The notes under the pieces were generated by a model, which worked only from the letters and a program-made list of their open reading frames with translations, was not told the origin of the DNA and did no database searches. The translations under genes were made by a program, and so were the position numbers. This document shows positions 18,773-26,460 of a stretch of 64,000 bases of DNA, in pieces. The stretch comes from Pseudoalteromonas fuliginea (GTDB taxonomy: Bacteria; Pseudomonadota; Gammaproteobacteria; Enterobacterales; Alteromonadaceae): positions 27,378 through 91,377 of the forward strand of contig NZ_JJNZ01000019.1 in assembly GCF_000690055.1 (NCBI RefSeq). The letters run 5' to 3'. Every line of letters starts with the position of its first letter. Within the stretch, counting starts at the first letter, position 1.

Positions 18773-19621
18773 ATGAAAAAAATATTACCCGCATTAATAA
18801 CAGGTTTATTACTAAGTACAGCAGTGCAAGCAGATGAAGGTCCAGTAACAGCACAAAAATTAAGTGACCATGTATACGTACTATTTGGGCAAGGCGGTAA
18901 TATTGCAGCAAGTGTAGGCGATGATGGCATATATATTATTGATGATCAGTTTGCCAAGTTATCAGACGACATCAAAAAAACCATTAGCGATTTAAAACCA
19001 GGTAGCGCAGAGTTTGTTATTAATACGCACCATCATGGCGATCATACCGGTGGCAACGAGAACTTTGCTAAAGCGGGCGCGCACGTTATAGCGCACGACA
19101 ACGTACATAAACGCTTAAAAGAAAAGCATGGAGAAGGGTCCGATTTTTTACCCCGCATTAGCTTTGGTCACGATTTAAAACTGCATTTTAATAACGAACA
19201 CGCGCATGTAGTGCATTACGAACATGCACACACCGATGGCGACTCAGTTATCTTTTTCAGTAACGACAACATAGTGCACATGGGCGACATTTACTTTAAT
19301 TTTGGCAGCTTACCGTTTGTTGATGTAGATAGCGGCGGCAGCGTTGATGGTATTTTAGCGGCAGTAGACGATGTAGTTAAACAAATCGACGACAACACTA
19401 AAGTAATACCAGGACACGGTAAGGTAAGTGACCGTTCAGGACTGATAGCGTATGGTAAGCTAGTTCAAAACGCGAAAGACGTAATGCTAAAAGCAATGCA
19501 AAATAATGCAAGCTTAGAGCAAGTACTTAAAGCCGATCCATTGGCTGAGCTGAATCTTGAATACGCAGGCTGGTTACCAAAAGAGAAAGTAACCACACTT
19601 TTTTATCGCAGCTTAAAGTAG
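18773..19621 (+). CDS. Secreted metallo-beta-lactamase-fold hydrolase
   Basis: A 282-residue exported zinc hydrolase. A Sec signal peptide ends at VQA (residue 20). The metal motif is NTHHHGDHTGG with His86, His88, Asp90 and His91; further ligands are likely His152 in the HTDGDS region and the later GHG in IPGHGKVS. The glyoxalase-like layout suits many substrates, including lactones and thioesters, and does not show beta-lactam resistance. It follows the acylase gene with a 58-bp gap and may be co-transcribed. No specific substrate can be assigned. Confidence 0.83.
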   Translation: MKKILPALITGLLLSTAVQADEGPVTAQKLSDHVYVLFGQGGNIAASVGDDGIYIIDDQFAKLSDDIKKTISDLKPGSAEFVINTHHHGDHTGGNENFAKAGAHVIAHDNVHKRLKEKHGEGSDFLPRISFGHDLKLHFNNEHAHVVHYEHAHTDGDSVIFFSNDNIVHMGDIYFNFGSLPFVDVDSGGSVDGILAAVDDVVKQIDDNTKVIPGHGKVSDRSGLIAYGKLVQNAKDVMLKAMQNNASLEQVLKADPLAELNLEYAGWLPKEKVTTLFYRSLK

Positions 19622-19720
19622 TACATCTAAAGTAAAAAACATGATACAAAGCTGAGTGTATTCTTGAGTTAATCGAGCGTGCATTCGGCTTTTATTTTCT
19701 TATGCCTAAAGGAGTTGTGT

Positions 19721-21253
19721 ATGTCGGCAGAAAAAACCCATCTTGAAATTTGTAACTTAACCAGAGAGCAATATCCGCAAATTAAGACCTTGATGGATCA
19801 AGCGTATCCCGACTTAGGTGGTGCGTGGCCAAGTCATACCATTTTTAGGTTAATAGACCAATTTCCTGAAGGGCAAATAGGTATTGTAGATGACAGCGTG
19901 CTGGTGGGCTTAGCGCTGAGCGTACAAGTTGATTACACACGTTTTTCAAACCCGCATACATACGAAGACATTGCAGATGGTCACGACCGTGTATTTAGCG
20001 ATACCGACGGCGATGCACTATATGGCTTAGATGTTGCCATTAGCGAAACTCACAGAGGCATGCGTTTAGGTCGTCGCCTTTATGATGCCCGTAAAGAACT
20101 GTGCCGCCAATATAACCTACGCGCTATTTTAGCGGGTGGTCGTATTCCACGTTATTACAATCATAGCAGTGAAATGACGCCAATGGAATACATTGCAAAA
20201 GTAGATCAGAGAGAGCTATACGATCCTATTTTAAGCTTTCAGCTATCTAACGATTTTCAGGTAAAGCGTTTACTTAAAAAGTATTTACCAGAGGATCAAG
20301 AGTCAGTTGGTTACGCCACTTTACTTGAGTGGAATAACATTATGTATGAACCAACCGACACGGTACTTGAGTCAACTAAATCAATTGTGCGTGTAGGTGC
20401 TGTGCAATGGCAAATGCGCTGTGTTGAATCGGTTGAAGAAATGCTAAAGCAGGTTGAATACTTTGTAGATACCGTATCTGACTACAAAAGTGACTTTATA
20501 CTATTCCCTGAGTTTTTTAACGCGCCATTAATGGGCTTAGGAAATCAAAGCAACCAAACTGAAGCAATTCGTTATTTAGCTGAATATACCGAAACGTTTA
20601 AAAATGCCATGTCGCGTATGGCAATAGAATACAACGCCAATATTATTACAGGCTCTATGCCACTTGCCGAAGATGATAAAATTTATAACGTGAGTTATTT
20701 ATGCCACCGCAGCGGTAAAATAGACGAGCAACGTAAAATACATATTACCCCGCATGAGCAAAACGATTGGGTTATTCAAGGCGGCGATAAAATTGCCGTG
20801 TTTGATACCGATGCTGGTCGTGTAGGTATTCAAATTTGTTATGACGTAGAGTTTCCTGAGCTTTCACGCATATTGGCCAAACAAGGTTTAGATATTTTGT
20901 TTGTGCCATTTTGGACCGATACCAAAAATAGTTATTTACGTGTGCGCCATTGTGCACAGGCGCGTGCAATAGAAAACGAATGTTATGTGGTTATTGCGGG
21001 CTCGGTAGGTAACTTACCACAAGTAGAAAGCCTTGATGTGCAGTATTCGCAATCAGCTGTATTAACGCCATCGGACTTTTCGTTCCCGCACGATGCAACA
21101 CTTAACGAAGCCACGCCAAACACCGAAATGCTATTATTTAGCGATCTTGATATGGATAAACTTAAAATTCTTCACAGCGAAGGCACGGTGCGTAACTTAA
21201 AAGATCGCCGCGAAGATTTATACGAAGTTATTTTGAAAAAGAGAGATGTTTAA
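19721..21253 (+). CDS. GNAT-nitrilase fusion enzyme (YhcX-like)
   Basis: A 510-residue fusion. Residues about 5-205 form a GNAT acetyltransferase domain with the acyl-CoA loop around RGMRLGRRLYDAR; residues about 225-505 form a carbon-nitrogen hydrolase domain with the Glu-Lys-Cys triad Glu264 (FPEFF), Lys339 (RKIHITP) and Cys373 (QICYDVEFPE). The layout matches Bacillus YhcX. Nitrilase-family enzymes cut amides or nitriles, but the substrate is unknown. I chose the ATG preceded by AAAGGAG six bases upstream; a 14-codon GTG extension lacks support. The TAA overlaps the ATG of the following Gdx-type exporter gene by one base, so the two are translationally coupled. No guanidine riboswitch is evident upstream. 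Confidence 0.88.
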   Translation: MSAEKTHLEICNLTREQYPQIKTLMDQAYPDLGGAWPSHTIFRLIDQFPEGQIGIVDDSVLVGLALSVQVDYTRFSNPHTYEDIADGHDRVFSDTDGDALYGLDVAISETHRGMRLGRRLYDARKELCRQYNLRAILAGGRIPRYYNHSSEMTPMEYIAKVDQRELYDPILSFQLSNDFQVKRLLKKYLPEDQESVGYATLLEWNNIMYEPTDTVLESTKSIVRVGAVQWQMRCVESVEEMLKQVEYFVDTVSDYKSDFILFPEFFNAPLMGLGNQSNQTEAIRYLAEYTETFKNAMSRMAIEYNANIITGSMPLAEDDKIYNVSYLCHRSGKIDEQRKIHITPHEQNDWVIQGGDKIAVFDTDAGRVGIQICYDVEFPELSRILAKQGLDILFVPFWTDTKNSYLRVRHCAQARAIENECYVVIAGSVGNLPQVESLDVQYSQSAVLTPSDFSFPHDATLNEATPNTEMLLFSDLDMDKLKILHSEGTVRNLKDRREDLYEVILKKRDV

Positions 21254-21570
21254 TGGCGTGGGTGTACTTAATTATTGCTGGGTTACTTGAAATTGGCTGG
21301 CCGATAGGTTTAAAAATTTCGCAAAACGATGATACTCGCTGGCAGGGTATAGCAATAGCTGTGGCATTTATGGTCGCTAGTGGCTTTATGTTGTGGCTTG
21401 CACAAAAGCAAATATCAATGGGCACATCATACGCCGTATGGACAGGTATTGGCGCTGCAGGTACGTTTTTGGTGGGGATATTGTTTTATAACGATGCCGC
21501 TACATTTGGTCGTATTGCGGGAGTATTAATGATTATTAGTGGTGTGATAACCCTAAAAATCAGCTCTTAG
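21253..21570 (+). CDS. gdx: SugE/Gdx-type small multidrug resistance exporter
   Basis: A four-helix SMR transporter of 105 residues. Glu13 in GLLEIGWPIGLK is the proton and substrate site, with Trp16 close by; TSYAVWTGIGAAG in the third helix is typical of the Gdx/SugE branch, which exports guanidinium, rather than EmrE-type drug pumps. It works as a dimer in the inner membrane. Its start overlaps the stop of the GNAT-nitrilase gene, suggesting that the exporter handles a product or co-substrate of that enzyme. A terminator follows. A role in quaternary ammonium efflux cannot be excluded. Confidence 0.85.
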   Translation: MAWVYLIIAGLLEIGWPIGLKISQNDDTRWQGIAIAVAFMVASGFMLWLAQKQISMGTSYAVWTGIGAAGTFLVGILFYNDAATFGRIAGVLMIISGVITLKISS

Positions 21571-21602
21571 AATCAGTTCTTAAAGCTATAAAAAATTATA
21601 AC

Positions 21603-21631
21603 AGCGCAGGTATAAAAGCCTGCGCTTTTTT
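21603..21631 (+). terminator. Rho-independent terminator after gdx
   Basis: Eight-base arms AGCGCAGG/CCTGCGCT, an eight-base loop and a T-run, ahead of the convergent transporter gene. Confidence 0.9.
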
Positions 21632-21637
21632 GTGCCC

Positions 21638-22516
21638 TTAATTCGGCAACATAACCAAAACAGCGGCAATGGCTATGAGGATTAAGCCTGCGGTGTCTTG
21701 CTTTTTAAGCGGTTGTTTTAGCCAAAGCACAGCAATTAGCATGGTAAAAAACACTTCAACCTGTCCAAGTGTTTTAACGTAAGCAACGTGCTGTAAGCTC
21801 ATTGCACTAAACCAGCCAATAGAGCCGATACAACTAAAAACACTAATTGCGGCTGTAGTACCTTTGTATTGCCACAGTTTACTAAGTGTTTGCGGCTCTT
21901 TTAATAATAAATAGCCCAGTAGTATTAGTGTTTGTAGGCTAATTACAAACAGCAAAACCCAAGCTGCTGAGTGAGGAAATAGTAATCCTGAGTTTAAGCT
22001 TGCTTCTCGTACCCACAGCGATGTAAGTGCAAAGCAAGTACCACAAGCCAGTCCTAGTAATGCTGTTTTAGCATTAAAGTGTTTAACGCTTGTTATGCCG
22101 CTGAGTAGCAATACGGCAATAGCGCCAAAAAACACACCAAGCCAACCGAGTAAAGAAAGTGCCGAGCCAAAAAATAATACGCCTAAAATGGCAGCTACTA
22201 ACGCCTCGCTTTTGGCAAGCCCAGCACCTACGGCGTAATTATTCATTTTAAATAGCTTAACCATTAAACCAGTGGCAAGTATTTGCATCACACTTGCGCC
22301 TACAATAAATGCCCAAAAGGCATTATTAAACGTAGGCATGGCGGTATCTTGATATTGATACAAACCATATAAATACACGCCAGCAATGGGGCCTGCGATA
22401 ATAAAGCGAGAGAGGGTTACGCCAGCCACACTCACATCGTTACTTAATTTACTTTGCAGGGCATTACGCCATGCTTGCATGAAGGCGGCTAAAAAAGTGA
22501 AAAATATCCAGGTCAT
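21638..22516 (-). CDS. EamA/DMT-family membrane transporter
   Basis: A ten-helix drug/metabolite transporter with two EamA repeats (about 5-135 and 150-290), 292 residues from the chosen ATG (MTWIFFTFLAAFMQAWRN). The frame extends upstream to a GTG, adding 36 residues that do not look like EamA sequence, so I prefer the inner start; the SD is weak for all candidates. Substrates of this family are metabolites or amino acids; none can be assigned. A perfect palindrome lies about 90 bases upstream of the start and may be an operator. Confidence 0.8.
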   Translation of the reverse strand: MTWIFFTFLAAFMQAWRNALQSKLSNDVSVAGVTLSRFIIAGPIAGVYLYGLYQYQDTAMPTFNNAFWAFIVGASVMQILATGLMVKLFKMNNYAVGAGLAKSEALVAAILGVLFFGSALSLLGWLGVFFGAIAVLLLSGITSVKHFNAKTALLGLACGTCFALTSLWVREASLNSGLLFPHSAAWVLLFVISLQTLILLGYLLLKEPQTLSKLWQYKGTTAAISVFSCIGSIGWFSAMSLQHVAYVKTLGQVEVFFTMLIAVLWLKQPLKKQDTAGLILIAIAAVLVMLPN

Positions 22517-22606
22517 GGTCGTCATCGTTAAAATGTAAGGCAGTAAAGTTAACAAGCTTTGAGAAGTAAAGCGATGCATTAACCGTGATGTTGAATATTC
22601 ATCATC

Positions 22607-22623
22607 TGCGACATTATGTCGCA
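22607..22623. promoter_or_regulatory. Perfect 8+1+8 palindrome, possible operator
   Basis: TGCGACAT-T-ATGTCGCA in the divergent gap between the EamA transporter gene and the MAPEG gene. The symmetry and 17-bp size suit a dimeric repressor or activator. I do not recognise the motif. Confidence 0.4.
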
Positions 22624-22669
22624 CAAGATTGAAGATAAATTTAGTTATAGTAAGCCTGATGTTATTGCT

Positions 22670-22711
22670 AGCCGCTAGAGTTTGCCATAAAACGCATCTG
22701 GCGGCTTTTTT
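22670..22711 (+). terminator. Orphan terminator-like hairpin in a divergent gap
   Basis: AGCCGCTAGA pairs with TCTGGCGGCT (one G-U pair), 17-base loop, followed by six T residues on the plus strand. No plus-strand gene ends here, since gdx already has its own terminator 1 kb upstream. It may end a small RNA or attenuate the MAPEG transcript. Confidence 0.55.
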
Positions 22712-22760
22712 ACATTGGTTGTGTTATTTTATCTAATTAACAATAACTCAGAATACCACT

Positions 22761-23144
22761 ATGACTATTTTAATTGTTTGTGCTTTATTGGCTGTATTAA
22801 TGCCATACATTGCTAGAATCCCTGCCGTAATTGAGTTAAATAAACTCGGCGGATACGATAATAAACATCCTCGACAACAACAAACTCAATTAACCGGTTT
22901 GGGAGCACGTGCTTTGGCAGCTCATCAAAATTGCTTTGAGTCGCTAGCTGTTTTTGCGGTCGCGCTTGCGGTAGTTTTAGGTACTAACAATGCAAATGCA
23001 GTGACTGAAACCCTTGCCATGACACATATTATTGCACGTGTTTTATTTTGTGTTTTTTATTACTTAAATCTTGATATTATTCGCTCAATTATGTGGTTTA
23101 TTGGTTTGGGGTCAGCCATTGCCATGATTGTGGTGAGCTTATAA
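22761..23144 (+). CDS. MAPEG family membrane protein
   Basis: A 127-residue four-helix inner-membrane protein. The N-terminal helix is followed by GGYDNKHPRQQQTQLTGLGARALAAHQN, the MAPEG hallmark around the glutathione site, with the conserved Arg-Ala-x-x-A-His-x-N-x-x-E piece near residues 53-60. Eukaryotic relatives use glutathione for eicosanoid or detoxification chemistry; the function of the bacterial members is mostly unknown. The gene is alone, with a terminator-like hairpin upstream and another downstream. Confidence 0.85.
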   Translation: MTILIVCALLAVLMPYIARIPAVIELNKLGGYDNKHPRQQQTQLTGLGARALAAHQNCFESLAVFAVALAVVLGTNNANAVTETLAMTHIIARVLFCVFYYLNLDIIRSIMWFIGLGSAIAMIVVSL

Positions 23145-23161
23145 CTTTATAGCGTAAAACC

Positions 23162-23196
23162 ACAAAGCAAGCAGCCTAAAAGGGCGCTTGCTTTGT
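23162..23196. terminator. Strong hairpin between convergent genes
   Basis: Eleven-base arms ACAAAGCAAGC/GCTTGCTTTGT around a 13-base loop, without a T-run, between the MAPEG gene and the convergent M56 gene. It is probably a bidirectional transcript end. Confidence 0.55.
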
Positions 23197-23218
23197 AGTC
23201 TTGAAAAATCTAATAAAG

Positions 23219-24427
23219 TTAGTGCGATACTTTAATTCGCTCTATTAAATCGGTATTAGCAACTTCATTGTTTATTGCAAAATCGAGCTGTACAAGTACG
23301 TTTTGATAACCCATTGATGAGGGTTTATATTGCCACTGTCTTAGCGCCTTTTTAGCTTCACGGTCAAATATGGCTTCAGGCTTTGCACTAACAACAGAAA
23401 CATTAGCGGTTTCACCATTGGGAGTTATATCGTACTTTAATACCACTGAGCCACTGATGCCTTGTTGAGCTGCTTGTTTCGGATAAAGGGGTTCAATACG
23501 CATTGTCGGTGAAATGTGATCCTCTTTAGTCATTGCCTCTGGTTGCTTTGCAATCGCCAATCCACTTAGCATACTTGCTGCTACAAGTAATAAGCCACCT
23601 TTAGCAAACTTTGAATGTTTTCCGCTGTGTTTTATATTAGTAAGTCGTTGTAACATCGTTTTTTTATCTCCGTAGTGTGAATAAGCCATAAGTCCTGTGG
23701 GCGCATTTGCCGCACAGCTTATTAAGGCTTTGCTGTATAAAATGTGTTGTTGTGTGGTTTTATTGGCAAGTACCCGTTCATCACAAGTCAGCTCTTGTAG
23801 ACGGCGCATGCTTGCGTAACAAGCCCAAGCTAGTGGGTTAAACCAAAGTAAAATAGTAGGCAGTAATATAAGTGCGTTTGTTAGGTTGTCTTTGCGTTTA
23901 ATGTGTACGTTTTCGTGCTCTAAAATAAGCGCTAATGTGGCTTTATCGAATTGCGCATTATAGTTACTCGGTAACACTAGCTTGCTGTTTAAAATCCCGA
24001 TCACCATTGGCGTGGCCACATATTGGCTGGTATAGGCATTAACACCAGCGGTAAGAGTGCCTTCAAATTGGGTTAACTCAGTTAACTGCAGGCTTTTAAC
24101 AAAACGGGTATGTGTAATAAAGCTAGCTATTAATAACCCTGCGGTAATAAGTAGATACATGAGCGCCCAGCTAATACCTACCTCGTTTGTAAAAGATTGG
24201 TTGGGGGTGATTAAGTAGTGACTAATATTACTGTTTTGCAGTGGTTTAATTGCGTTTGGTAAATTAGCAATCACCAATGCCGCAGGTAATAGCCATGCTA
24301 ATTTATATACAAATCGCGAGCCAAGGGCTTTTAAACCAAATCGCTCGAGTAAAATAAATCCACAAAACAAAATACTTAATAGTAGTTGCTGCTCAATCAA
24401 CCAATTAAACCCAGTTTGAATAACCAT
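23219..24427 (-). CDS. M56 (BlaR1-type) metallopeptidase with C-terminal TonB domain
   Basis: A 402-residue membrane protein. Helices lie at about 10-28, 40-58, 85-105 and 185-205, with the zinc motif HENVH (His171, Glu172, His175) and the third ligand in QELTCDE (Glu212). A further helix at about 270-292 precedes a periplasmic TonB-like domain (about 305-385) with YPKQAAQQGISGSVVLKYDI and a W-x-Y-x-P-S end. BlaR1 proteins use the periplasmic end as a sensor and the zinc domain to inactivate the BlaI repressor. Here a TonB domain replaces the penicillin-binding sensor, so the signal is different. It follows the blaI-like gene by nine bases, in one operon with BlaI-type operators. Confidence 0.87.
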   Translation of the reverse strand: MVIQTGFNWLIEQQLLLSILFCGFILLERFGLKALGSRFVYKLAWLLPAALVIANLPNAIKPLQNSNISHYLITPNQSFTNEVGISWALMYLLITAGLLIASFITHTRFVKSLQLTELTQFEGTLTAGVNAYTSQYVATPMVIGILNSKLVLPSNYNAQFDKATLALILEHENVHIKRKDNLTNALILLPTILLWFNPLAWACYASMRRLQELTCDERVLANKTTQQHILYSKALISCAANAPTGLMAYSHYGDKKTMLQRLTNIKHSGKHSKFAKGGLLLVAASMLSGLAIAKQPEAMTKEDHISPTMRIEPLYPKQAAQQGISGSVVLKYDITPNGETANVSVVSAKPEAIFDREAKKALRQWQYKPSSMGYQNVLVQLDFAINNEVANTDLIERIKVSH

Positions 24428-24436
24428 GTTAATCCC

Positions 24437-24811
24437 TTACTTTTGGTTTTTTTCCCAGTCATCTATAACTTTTTTAAGCTCGTTTATATCTTGCTGAGAA
24501 AGCTGCTCCGATTTAGCAAAGCCACTTACAAGTGGCGCAATACGCCCACTAAAAAATCGCTCAATAAAGTTTTGGCTTTCTTTTAGGGTGTAGTCGGCGC
24601 GCTCCATACAGGGAGTATAAATATATTGGCGACCTTCTTTTTCAAATGTAAGTGCGCCTTTTTTTACTAGTCGACCTAGCAGGGTTTTAATGGTTTTTTC
24701 GTGCCATTGCTTATCGTCGCTTAAGCGCTCAATTATTTGGCTCGCGGTGGCGGGGTAGTTAATCCAAAGTGCGTCGAGCACGTCAAACTCTGCTTTTGAT
24801 AACTCAATCAT
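24437..24811 (-). CDS. BlaI/MecI/CopY-family transcriptional repressor
   Basis: A 124-residue winged-helix repressor: MIELSKAEFDVLDALW, then the recognition region TASQIIERL and the HEKTIKTLLGRLVKKGAL wing typical of Penicillinase_R proteins, with a helical dimer domain at about 75-124. BlaI-type proteins are inactivated when a partner M56 peptidase is switched on; that partner follows directly. The promoter region has two TACA-NN-TGTA operators, so self-repression is likely. No beta-lactamase gene is next to it, and the MBL-fold gene 5 kb away is not linked. The regulon is unknown. Confidence 0.9.
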   Translation of the reverse strand: MIELSKAEFDVLDALWINYPATASQIIERLSDDKQWHEKTIKTLLGRLVKKGALTFEKEGRQYIYTPCMERADYTLKESQNFIERFFSGRIAPLVSGFAKSEQLSQQDINELKKVIDDWEKNQK

Positions 24812-24820
24812 GCTATTGCC

Positions 24821-24870
24821 TACAAATGTAATCTTTAATTAAAGACTACACCTGTAATCTATAATTGCAA
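24821..24870 (-). promoter_or_regulatory. Promoter with two BlaI-type operators
   Basis: TACA-AA-TGTA at 24821-24830 and TACA-CC-TGTA at 24847-24856, both followed by ATCT, centres 26 bp apart, with the 14-bp palindrome TCTTTAATTAAAGA between them. On the minus strand a -35 TTGCAA (24865-24870) and a -10 TAGTCT (24843-24848) are 16 bp apart, and the second operator lies in that spacer. TACA-N2-TGTA is the known BlaI/MecI core. Confidence 0.72.
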
Positions 24871-24912
24871 GTTTATTTTTAACTTTTTGAGATGTAGTTA
24901 AGTGACTTGGTA

Positions 24913-25605
24913 TTAGATTTTTGAAATGTCGGTTTTATTAATTTGTATATATTGGTTTTCAGGTAGGTTTAGTTTTGAAAGGGTGAGGTCACTAAATTGC
25001 GATCTATATAAATCAATAACTTTGTATCCGCAGTAATGCGCCATTTTACGTATTTGCCTGTTTAGCCCTTGTTTTAAAACAATACTAAACTGATTACTGG
25101 CTATTTTATTTACTTCACAAGGCAGGGTTATGTGTTTATCAACGGGTACGCCTGCTGCCATTTTGTCACAAAAAGCATCGTCTAAAGGCTTATTTACGGT
25201 GACTAAATAATGTTTAGGCTGGTGGAAATCAGGATGTATTAGTTGGTTACAAAAATCCCCATCGTTGGTCAAAATAAGCAAACCACGAGAGTCTTTATCT
25301 AATCGACCAATAGGGTAAACACGGGTAAGTGTAGGCAAATGGTGAATAAGGCTGGCAGGGTCATCAATATTTAATTTGCAGTCAATGCCTACCGGCTTGT
25401 GATACGCAAAATAAACTAAATCGGCCGCGCCTTTAATTTCTTTTTCGTTCACTATTATTGTGTCTTGCTCATCAACGTGATCAATATGATTCGCTGGGCG
25501 ATTATTTACAGTCACAACACCTTCATCAATTAAACGCGATGCTTGTTTACGAGAGCAAATACCTGCATGGGCAATATATTTAGCGAGTCGGATTTTTGTG
25601 ATCAT
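24913..25605 (-). CDS. rluF: 23S rRNA pseudouridine synthase, RluF/RsuA family
   Basis: A 230-residue RsuA-type pseudouridine synthase. An S4 RNA-binding domain covers about 5-60 (IRLAKYIAHAGICSRKQASRLI) and the catalytic domain follows, with the nucleophile Asp103 in GRLDKDSRGLL and the GLNRQIRKM motif near 180. RluF modifies U2604 in 23S rRNA of E. coli; RluB, RluE and RsuA are close relatives, so the target is inferred. The protein lacks the long C-terminal tail of E. coli RluF. The gene is alone, facing the DUF6482 gene upstream. Confidence 0.82.
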   Translation of the reverse strand: MITKIRLAKYIAHAGICSRKQASRLIDEGVVTVNNRPANHIDHVDEQDTIIVNEKEIKGAADLVYFAYHKPVGIDCKLNIDDPASLIHHLPTLTRVYPIGRLDKDSRGLLILTNDGDFCNQLIHPDFHQPKHYLVTVNKPLDDAFCDKMAAGVPVDKHITLPCEVNKIASNQFSIVLKQGLNRQIRKMAHYCGYKVIDLYRSQFSDLTLSKLNLPENQYIQINKTDISKI

Positions 25606-25695
25606 AACGTGTGACGCCAGCGGCTAATAAAAATTTGATCGCGATTATAGCAAAGCTGCGTATCTATGAGGTTACTTTTAAAAAAGGTGGTTGTT

Positions 25696-26001
25696 ATGGG
25701 TATGAAATTCTCAGAATTAAAAAAACATGAGCCCTTACAAAAGGTGGTTGCGCATTCTCTTGAAATGGCATTATACCAAGTCTCTGTAATTATAAATAAT
25801 GTCGAATATTACGTGACAGAGGAAAATGGTGAGTTTATAAAAGCACTAAGCCCACTGCATATTCAAAAGCGTTTTGAAAAAATAGCCTATGCACAAATGA
25901 TGCTACGCCATACAAGTGCTTACGATGAAATGTGCGGTCAACCCGAAAAAACAGCCAGTAATATGCTTGAAGTCCCATTTGGAAAAAATAATCTGTTTTG
26001 A
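25696..26001 (+). CDS. DUF6482-type small protein
   Basis: A 101-residue protein without signal or membrane segment, recognised as DUF6482-like from MKFSELKKHEPLQKVVAHSLEMALYQ at its start, the VEYYVTEENGEFIKA beta segment and a helix KRFEKIAYAQMML that often carries the family signature. The function is unknown. I choose the ATG with AAGGTGG five bases upstream; an ATG ten codons earlier lacks an SD. It precedes a GNAT gene by 41 bases and may be co-transcribed. Confidence 0.7.
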   Translation: MGMKFSELKKHEPLQKVVAHSLEMALYQVSVIINNVEYYVTEENGEFIKALSPLHIQKRFEKIAYAQMMLRHTSAYDEMCGQPEKTASNMLEVPFGKNNLF

Positions 26002-26042
26002 TGGTATGAGTTTGCTAATATTCGCTTTTTAAGAGGCGCAAT

Positions 26043-26450
26043 ATGTACCAATTACAAGCAGATCACTCCGACGCATTAAGCTCTATACTACATAGTAAAA
26101 TGGTTGAATTTAACGCCCAGCATTTTGATGCGCAAAGGCTGCCACTAGGCTATAAATTTACTGATGAGCAAGGCGAGCTTGTTGCCGGTATTAGTGGGTG
26201 TGTGTTTGGTAATTGGCTAATGATTAACTGGCTTTGGTGTAGCGATATTGCGCGAGGTAAAGGGCTTGCAGATAAACTGCTAACGGCACTTGAACAAGCT
26301 GCTATTGAGCTAGGTGCTACAACTGCTCAGCTTGACACACTTGATTTTCAAGCAAAACCTTTTTACGAAAAGCGCGGTTATAGTGTTAAGTATCAACTTA
26401 ATAATTACCCACGCTCAGGTACGCGTTACTTTATGGAAAAGCCACTTTAA
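26043..26450 (+). CDS. GNAT family N-acetyltransferase
   Basis: A 135-residue single-domain acetyltransferase. The acyl-CoA site is IARGKGLADKLL at about 69-80 (R-G-K-G-x-A form of the Q/R-x-x-G-x-G/A motif), preceded by the beta strand MINWLWCSDI; LDTLDFQAKPFYEKRGY is the closing GNAT motif. Substrate unknown. The small size and the FYEKRGY end match many uncharacterised GNATs. AAGAGG precedes the start by six bases. It converges on the HopJ-like gene ten bases downstream. Confidence 0.88.
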   Translation: MYQLQADHSDALSSILHSKMVEFNAQHFDAQRLPLGYKFTDEQGELVAGISGCVFGNWLMINWLWCSDIARGKGLADKLLTALEQAAIELGATTAQLDTLDFQAKPFYEKRGYSVKYQLNNYPRSGTRYFMEKPL

Positions 26451-26460
26451 TTTTTGCGGG

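Noticed and set aside
18773..19621. Class B beta-lactamase
   Set aside because: The HxHxDH motif is shared by many hydrolases, and nothing specific to beta-lactamase subclasses is visible.
19622..19720. Guanidine riboswitch upstream of the nitrilase-gdx genes
   Set aside because: No paired ACGR-loop hairpins (guanidine-II) or ykkC-like conserved core could be found in the 99-bp gap.
23219..24811. Beta-lactam resistance operon
   Set aside because: BlaI and M56 are present, but the penicillin-binding sensor domain and a beta-lactamase gene are missing; a TonB domain is present instead.
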